From assembly GCA_947179485.1 (NCBI GenBank), contig OX359250.1, forward strand, positions 36,982,783-37,046,782: DNA of 64,000 nt, in the 5' to 3' direction. This DNA comes from Allacma fusca (lineage: Eukaryota; Arthropoda; Collembola; Symphypleona; Sminthuridae). Positions 29,001-38,300 of the stretch are shown here, in pieces (within the stretch, counting starts at the first letter, position 1; each line of letters opens with the position of its first letter). The notes beneath the pieces were generated by a model. That model did no database searches. It was not told the origin of the DNA and was given only the letters and a program-made list of their open reading frames with translations. The translations under genes were made by a program, and so were the position numbers.

Positions 29001-30775
29001 ATCGCTTGGGAAAAAAACCGACGAGTTTATGAGACTTTCTTTGACGACCAGCCTACTTCGGAGAAACTAGAATATCCTCAGTACCTGAGACACCAGTACA
29101 CCAGCCCTAGGAAGAAATTAGAATGTGTAGGTGTGTACACTCTGAATAGCGAGACTTTTCCCTGGATATTAAATTTGGCTCAGTACTTCAAGGGGAAAAA
29201 ATTCAAATTTATATTGGACAATGTGCTGGGGTATTGTAGCCCCAAATCCTCCGAGTTGCCTTATATCTCCGGCTGGTGGGTAAACTTCTACCAGTACCTG
29301 TAAATATCTAGTCTAATAGTGTAATGGGATGACATCGTCATTAAGAAATACGGTTAGAAAAGCAAAAATTGCTCTCTTACAGTAATTTGAGAATATATAA
29401 AAAAGACGTGGAAGGGCTCCCTTTGAAATACAAATGGGTTACTTTCCCCCTCCAAATATACCATTAGAAGTGCCATTGAGTAGACTTATATTAGCTAACG
29501 GACTTTTTATACCCCGTACGCAATTGCTTCCATTGTGTCCTCCCAAGATTTAGGATCATATCAGAGATCGTTCCAGGACTGGATGGACACTTTCCCCCTT
29601 GTTCATTTTCTTCCATGTCCCTTTCCCTCCTCCAGTTATGTTTTCCGAGATGGCTTCTCTCCGAGTTTGGAGAGAGGAGAAGAGAGGCAAAAGTTGGAAG
29701 ACGCGGCCTTCTTGTCATCTCCGCAAGGAAAGCTAAATGTGTGTGGAGACTTTTGAAGTAGTAAATGTATGAGGCTGGGACAACAAAAGGGAGAACCTTC
29801 TTTTGAAGTGATGCTCGTTCACACTTCCATCTCTCTTCCAAAGGACGAGCTAATTATTTAATGAAATTGACCTCCCGTCATTTTTCCTTACTTTTTAAAC
29901 CTATCCCTATAAAGTTACATGCCTGGAGTCCAGGCCCTGGACAGGACCTGCAAGTATAATTACGTATAATTATAGGTGTAATGTAATTACATGTAAAACA
30001 CCTATGTATCTCTGAGGTAGCAGTGCCTGACAACATGTGAGGTACTTAAGTGCAAGGATGTAACTCTGCCTAGTTGTCTGATCCATAGAAAAAAATTTCA
30101 CGGCTATAATGACACAATGTCCTCCTGAAAGCTCGGTGGGAAACAGGAACTTTTAAGCATTGAGACATTAAGGAAAGTTAGGGAGTCTGAGCCCTTTAGA
30201 ACTGTATTAAGTTTTGTATTAACCTCTAATGTTCCATGTCGTACAAATGCGACGGTGTAGTAAATGTGTCCTGCTTAGACCCTGACTTGCGGAATCCGGA
30301 CGGTATCAGAGACGGATGAAACTCTGTGGAGCTGGAACTTTGGGAGAAAAGATTTTTTAATATTTCGGGCGGACTTGGGCTCAACCTGGCATTTCACTTG
30401 GCTTCAGTGAATGACCGAGTGAGAACAAATATAAAAGGTCTTTTATTATGAGCGAGTGAGTTCGCGGGAGAAAGTCCGACTGAAAAAAAAGATTAAACCA
30501 ATAAAATACTGGTGAAGGACAAATAATAAAAGATCTTTTATATTTGTTCTCACTTGAGCTCTTTCAATCCTCAATTCAATTCAAGAACAGTCCTTTCTGC
30601 TCAACGTGATTGTTTCGCTGAACAATAGGAAATTTATTGTATGTTACTTACTACTACTCTCGGACAAGTGAAAAGAGCCGAAGGGTTCAGTTCACATGTA
30701 ACATGTGATTTATTTCACAATAGACTTATACTCTTACCTACACTTAAACTCCTCATGTATCCCAACTCATATGTG

Positions 30776-30830
<55 letters not shown>

Positions 30831-30999
30831 CTGTGATGAATTTAAGATTCAGTTGGGATGAACCTCCGAAATTCATTGTAGCTACTTTAACCACTGCAGT
30901 TCTTCAGCTAGGGAATAAAATTATCTGAAGGAGCAACGGCATCCTTCTTATCAGTGTCGATAAGTACATTAGCCCTGGTACAGTATGTCAGCTGTTTTG

Positions 31000-31037
<38 letters not shown>

Positions 31038-32362
31038 GTCTGCAGACCCACGATACGGCACTCTGTATACATGGTTCTTCCAGAAACCACTTAATGACTC
31101 TTTAATTAGTTCTTTGTGGATCAACTATTTTCTAAGAGTTAGATGATCTGGTCGACTACGAGCAAGTAATTTTAACTTGGAGCTCAATGGTACTACTCCT
31201 TGCGTAATGCTTTGAACAAGGCTCATGAACGTACAATTCCAAGAAATTCTCCTCATAGCTTGTTTATAGGGTAGCGTCAGAGTCTCAACTTTTCTCCGGA
31301 ATAATATTTGAGAGAAGTGAGGCGGCTGGGATTAAAGTTCAGACTCCAGTTCCTCTCCCTGGTGACTTCCTATACATGAGTCGTACATACACGGATGCAG
31401 GGATGCAGGAAATGTGTAAATACTAGATGGGCACCAGATATGGCGTCTATTTGCTTTAGACACATATCTCCGTCAAGTCAAACATGTACTCATGTTTTGC
31501 AACTCTGTTATGTTAATTTAACTTCTGAGTGGGCCATATGACCGTACTGTACAGACTGTAACGTCGGGGTCCATAACGCCGGAGTCTGTAACGCCGGAGT
31601 CTGTACCGTCGGAGTCTGTGTTCCTTTACTTTTGAGTAGCGCTCATCCGCCTGCAGTGTCTCTGGGTAGTCAAAGCTAGTTAGCATCTCCCGAGATACTT
31701 AGGTTTGATTTCCAATGGGAATGATAATTTTCATACATGATTAATGTTCCTTTAGGAAAATATTGTTCTGGGTGGGAATTCCGCTGTTGATGTTACTTCC
31801 TCCCCGAGAGTTCCCCCATCTAAATAATGCTTGGGGTTCCCTTCCAGTGTAATTCTCTAACTTTGAGCTTATTATGAGGGAATTGCAACTCATTTACGGC
31901 ATTAAGGAGGAGGCAGCGGCTCTCCTGAAAATTTTAGGAATTGTATGGCTTTTGGCGGGTGTGGGACTACTCCGTGGATATCCATGTAATTGTGTCCTCC
32001 TATGAACATGCGCACCGACCTGGATTAAAAGATACAACTGTGTCATGACTACATATACACAATTAACTATAACATTTCTCTGGCGTGGGCAAATCAGCTT
32101 AAGCTGTCCCTAAGCATGCTGGAATGTAAGAACCTATAGTACACTTGAGGGGAAGCTTACACACTCTGTAGCTGTCAATTGTAAAGCCATTCTTTGACCT
32201 CGAAATGAACAATCGTCACAAGGTTTCCTCATCCAAATTTTCATTAGCCCCAACACACCCAGTCATTTTTGCCAATGGACAATAGTCCTTTCAAACTACA
32301 CGTTCCCATTCGGAGGAACACATAAGGCTGCAATTGCAGAACCATCATATTTGATTGGCAAT

Positions 32363-32393
<31 letters not shown>

Positions 32394-35300
32394 TACACAG
32401 TTCCCAGTGAACTGCAGCAAGGTAGTAAAATACACCTCGAGCCCTTTCAAAATAATTTATGGGATTGCGATTCCAATGCTCAAATGGAGAACATGCAAGC
32501 AATTCTAGGTCTTACTCCTTCAATTTCTTATTCCCATGTAACCCGGAGGTTGAGATGTATTACGGGGAATAGGTACCATAATGTTTTGATTTATTATTTC
32601 CCAGGATTTTCCCTCGAAAGAATGATGGAGACTGTGAGTCATGGTAGAAAAACATTACATGCTTATTACTCCCTACCTTGCTCTTGAAAAAAAATTATTA
32701 TTGCCCAACTTTTCCCATTAGTTAATACTAAATGGAAAATGGAGTCATTGCAGTCTACGGAGGTACAGCTGGTCCTATTTACAGTCCCCTGTAATTACCT
32801 ACATAAATCTCGCTACGATTGCGTCTTCAATTTTCACAGAACCATTGTGTAATTACATTTCTTCCCAGACTGACATCTTTGAGATTGCCCGAGCTCCTGG
32901 ATACATCAGTCTGTCACAAGGACTCATCTCGGCTGACTGCTCCCACAATCAGGGAATTACAGTAGATGGATCCAAATGGTAATGAGCAAGTATGAGCCAA
33001 ACCGAGACTCAAGTCAGGATCTAATACAGTAACCTCATTGTGACCTCCTTAAAATAAATCCCCCAAATCTGATACACTCTATAGTCTACCTCCCTGGCCC
33101 AACTCCCAGTCCCAACCCCTGACTTAAATGACATGCTCTGATGAAGAGCAAAATTAACAGCGTGGGAAAGGAATTATGTCCAAATATTTCCTAACCTCTG
33201 CTCAATATTCTCAAAACACTGCTCTAAAAATCCCTGGTAAGATAAGTAGTCTCAGCCAGCAAAGAGTGGAGCGTACAAAGTATTTACTAGTACATTTACA
33301 TATAGGGGTAGTATTGTTCAAATTTTAAGGAGCGAGACGAAGGGGAGAAAAGGAATTTAATTGAAATTGATGATGGAAAAGTTGAAAAGAAGTTTGTAAA
33401 GTGATGGTTTGATTTTTTTTTTCCAGTTCAAGATGAATTATTGGAGAAGAAACAAGCGGAAGCAGATCGTAAGAACCGTTTCATGCAGAAATACAAGAAG
33501 ACGGTTAAGTTAGAGCAAGAACAAGGGAAGTTGAACAAATCGAGGCAAAAGTTTTCCAAAAATAGCTACAGCAATGGTAATGCTCTCAAGCAGAGTAACC
33601 AGGATAGTAATGGGATCTTTTCGAACAACAACAATAACATTGAATTTTCCTCAGTCAGTGCGGCTCCGTTCAATTCTCTAGCACCCAACAAGGATCGATA
33701 CTACTCAAAGAATAAGGTGAGACTAGTGTATTCTCTTGTTGAAACCATGTTCAACATTTACTGGCTTGTACCAACTATTTAGAAAAAAACAAGAAGGCTA
33801 AGCAAGGATACAAAAAAAAAACTTTGAAAGAGAAACGAAGAAAATCCCCCTCGGTATCATGTTTTTCTTCCTTTCTTAAAAAAAAAAGTTGCTAGTTACT
33901 TCAGTCCCAATTGTTGTTTCTTTCATTCCTAATATACATTACGGAGGCCTTTCAAGTAAACTAGTAGAATGTAAGCATTGAAGTGGGACGGGAAAGGGAA
34001 AAATGGGGCCAGAGCCCCAGCAATAATTTTAAAGTCTCCTTTGGCTTTCTTTCTTCCTGTAAATACGAAACCTGAAGGAGAAATCTCCAGACCTGTCGGC
34101 AATGCCCGGACCATATCAGCCTCCCTGGGATGGGCTTTGGGAATGTGATTTGGCATTTGATAAAAGGGAGGACTATAGTACATACTGGGGATGATTATAG
34201 GGGGGAGTGTATCCCTGTACACATATAATTATGGAGTGCATTAGCCACCGATCTTGAGAGACGCTGTTGTGGGAGAGCGGAGCTCCGATCCCGTTTTTGT
34301 ATTTTCAAATAGGATGTGTAGATATACCTGCCCCAGTAATGTGTTTGAAGCTTAGGGGAATGTTACGTATAACGGGCTTTATATCAATACTTTGAGCATC
34401 TGTTAATGCTTTCACCTTCCTCGGTTACGTTTAACTTTTATTAGGTTTTGGTTTTATTCTCGCCCTCAGGTTTCGCATTTATTTTCCACGTGGAAAAACA
34501 ACCACCTTTTTTCCTCACCCGTCCTCAATGAGCTGTGCTTTGATCTGAAGGTTGTTTTACTTTCGGGTCCTTATGCATTTCCGGGGGGTTAGAGGAGCTG
34601 CGGAGTTTAACTCCGATCCCGGGTTGGTACATAGCCATGGTCTATGCAGGATCCATCCTTTGGGTACCTTCTCAGCTCCGTACTCGACTACGACCTTGAC
34701 AGCCCCCGTATAATTCTATGTTGTGCTTAATCTCCGTACAATTTATCTTCCCGTGGTTTCCTCTAGTGTAATTCAATCCGAAAAAAAAACCTAGGTTCTA
34801 TAAATGGAGATTGCTCCAAAGAACAATTTTCTGCCGTGATTTAACCTCATGATTTTAACCACGTTATGGAGTCATTAAATTTCCAAGGCTTTACTGCCGC
34901 AGATTATTCGACTTTTGAATCCGACTTTCATTAAAATCACTGAAATACTCTGTTCATATGCATGGGGAAGCACGCTCTCTCTCTCTCTCTCTCTGTGTGT
35001 GTCTCTCTGCATGAAAGGCACGTTCCCTTTGCGGATCTTTTCATTTACTTGAGAATCGATTGGACGTGATTTTATCCCAAAGAAATCAGCTTTTATTTCT
35101 GATTTTTTTCAACCCGTTTTTCCAAGTTTAATCCAACCGTCAAACTTTCTCCCTCTAAATTGGAGTTTCAACTTCAAACAACTCAAGCTGGCTCTGTATT
35201 ACTCTAGCTTGTAGAAACGCCAAGAGTCCATTTCCTCCTGTCATAAAATGACTAGTGGATTTCCGAATCCAACTTGATCTGACTCCTTTCTGAGAACATG

Positions 35301-38300
35301 AGCAAATAATGTGTAATTGCTCCCTATTCAACAGTCAGAGGGAACTTTATGAGGGGATTAGTTTACCCAGACCCAGCACCTCAGGCTTGAGGAACTCCGG
35401 CCTCGGGCTACGGAGGAACCTGTATGGTAGTAGGGGCATTAATTACTGTGTACAATCCTCACTTAAATGGCCCAACTCCCACATGTGCAAAGCCCTTCCA
35501 GAAGTGGCAGGTTTTGGTACTTGGTTTTGCCTTTGGCAAAACTTTCCCCAACTGCAGTTGTAACTTCCATATGTGATCGAGGAACACTTTGCCCACAGCA
35601 GTGGGGAGCTCCGAAGTTTGTTTCACAAACTTAAAATTAATTCAGTAACGCAAAGCATAAATAGGATGGCAAAAATGGGCTCATACTTTCCCCGAGTTTT
35701 CGCATCTGCTAAGGTTCTCGAAAATTTCGAATTGATATGGTATGACATGACAACCCTGCTCCTGCTCCTTCTCCTTATTTTTTTTTTACTACCAATACCA
35801 TTTTTATTTGACGGAGTGGCAGGGCAGTAAAACTCTCCCAAAACTACGGCCCCACATTTCCCAGCCTGTAAAATATGTGCTTGGAGGGATGACCCTGGAA
35901 GGAAGGATAGGAAGGAGGTTAGAGTGTAGTGGGAAGCTGTTGATGTGGATGAATTTAAATTGTACTTTGCAGGATTACATGTCCATGATGAACAAGAAAA
36001 TCTCCTCGGACAAACAACGGAGTCACAATGACGTGGTCAATACTAAACCAATTCTTCCTCGAGGTAAGATCCTGCGGAGCTGTCTCCCAAACTAAACCAC
36101 AGCATTTGTAGAGTAGACATTTTAAGGTCGCGGGAGAGTTGGAGATGGAAGTGAGAAAGATGACTTGGAGCTCGGACGAGGGAGTGGAGTCCGGAGCAAA
36201 TATCACTCTTTGGTTTCATGTCTTTCCAAAGTGTTGTCTCCATCCTTTCCCTTGACTGATTTTTTTTTTGTACATCTTGTCGTTTTTTGGCTCATTTTAG
36301 ACTGCAATGAGGATGCGTTAGAGTCCATGGGGAATCGATTATTGGACTGGTTTTCCGTTGTCATGGCAGACACTCAGAAGCGGAAATTAAATCGTCGGAG
36401 GAGCAATAATCAAGGTGGGTGTCGTCTTGGAATAGTCTTTATGCCCTCGTATATCTGTATTTTTCTCCTCAAATGATGACCATTCTTGGCAACTGCTACG
36501 ATTACAGATCTAGTTAGAGGGATTAAGGCTTTGTGGGGAGAAAGTTGAAAAAGTTTTTTTGTCAAAGGAATCTATACACATTGTACATAAGGTAGGTTCA
36601 GGAGAGGGAGTACGTGTGTGTGTGTGTGCTCAATGCCCAACCTTTCCCCAGCATCACTGTATTTTGAGGCTATAAGGAGAGGAAAAAAAGGGGGAAAGGA
36701 TGACAACATACGATGAGACCAGAAGTTTCCCAAGTTGTTTTCTAAGAGTTGTGAAAGCCTGGTCTCTTAATATCACGAAGCACTGATTTTAGAAATGAAT
36801 CCTTCCGTATCGTCGTCCCTGGAATAGCAAAACTTTCCCTAAGAATTAGACCCCGCAAAAAAAAAAAAAATTCGATATTTCTTCAATGGTAGTAGTTACG
36901 TAGAAATGAATGGTAAGTTGTCTGCGGACCGTAAAGGAGGAACGTGCTGAGATAGGGAGCCGTATTATACAGAATCGACGCAGATCTCGTAACGATATTC
37001 ACGTACAATTTATCTCTGACTCCATACAACCCCCATGCATACCACTGGAGACGTTTGGTATGCACTCGTCGAGTCCTGAGTTCATGAGTCCAGTAGTTAT
37101 GGGAGTATCCTTTTTGTTGTGTGCTTTGGATTCAATTCCTCGAGTCGTTATTCCAAACCGTAGCTTTGTGGACAGTAAACTGTATTCATGGGAATTTTTC
37201 CAGTCCATTTCCCCGGAGAATGCAAGGCAGAGGTCCAGTGGATGTTTCAACATTTGAATTCCGATGAAGACAACCAACTGTCACTCCAGGAATTATTTGA
37301 CTTGGAAAATGATCGCAATGAAAAGTGTATTAAGCCTTTTATTGATCGCTGTGACGCCGATAAGTAAGTTCTCATTTTCAGTCTGCTATTGCAATTTAAT
37401 TAGAAAACCTTTCTAGTGAGATAATTTGAACCCTGATGGATGGAAATCCCGGATTAAAGGTCCGCATAACGTGAGCGGATTTTGGATTTAGCCCCGAATT
37501 GAGTATACAGAAATAATAACGGCACCTTCTAATTCCGGCAATGAGGGAGAGTTGGGAGGCTTCCTATACATATGTACATCCTTTAATTTGAGCATTGCAA
37601 AATGTATGTACATAGCCAGTAATGACTCCCATCCTCGAAAGCATGTATAAATTCAGTTTGAACCCTCTGTTGGAACCAGTGTTGCCCTAACCGGTATCGG
37701 AATTGAGAACAGGGAAAATTGATACGCATTAATGAAATTTCCCCGCGGTAATAACAACGATTAGGAAGTTATGGCCTAATCAGCGGCAATTTTGTAAGGC
37801 CGGACAGCTAAATGTCATTGTACAAATTGGGGTAAAAAAGTGAAGCAGTCGTGCTAATAATGGAAAAACATACAAAGACTTGTGTGTGTACATGTATATG
37901 GGAAATTAACGTCTAGATTTTATAACCTAATCTCCTATCTCAATACTACCTGTGTGTAGGGGCTTATGCATATCTCCCCATATTTACGGCACTTCGGATA
38001 CTACAGTCCCAGGGAAATGGTCCAATTATATTCTCCAATAGGAAGTGTAGTTAGAAAGGTAGTTGGATGTGCGAATGGCCTGTGTAGGTCCATGGCAGGA
38101 TATTAAAGACAGGCTATTCAAACATTGTTATCAGCGACATATATTAGGTTCGGAGGAGTGTGGCTCTATAGATAGGAAAGCCTTAGTAATGTATGTATAC
38201 AGCATTAGCATTTCTCTAGCATCAACAGTACCCACCCAGGCCTGTTCCAGTCCTTGAATAATCCATAGAGATTATTTCTTTAAACTTTCCTCAACACTAT

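Larger units (their letters stand above)
21293..33426 (+). other. testican intron (12.1 kb)
   Basis: This is the longest intron, running from GTAAGAG to TTTTTCCAG. It holds CT/GA microsatellites at 26067-26094, 30779-30830 and 31000-31039. It also holds a 31-bp inverted repeat at 30419-30553, a 15-bp minisatellite at 31555-31620 and a CA run at 32361-32391. No coding exon is supported inside. Confidence 0.75.

Noticed and set aside
32869-32982. Possible extra testican exon after TTCTTCCCAG, open in one frame (TDIFEIARAPGYISLS...)
   Set aside because: In the phase required by the preceding Kazal exon it hits a stop at once. There is no proper donor in frame, and the Kazal exon joins the 33427 exon perfectly without it.
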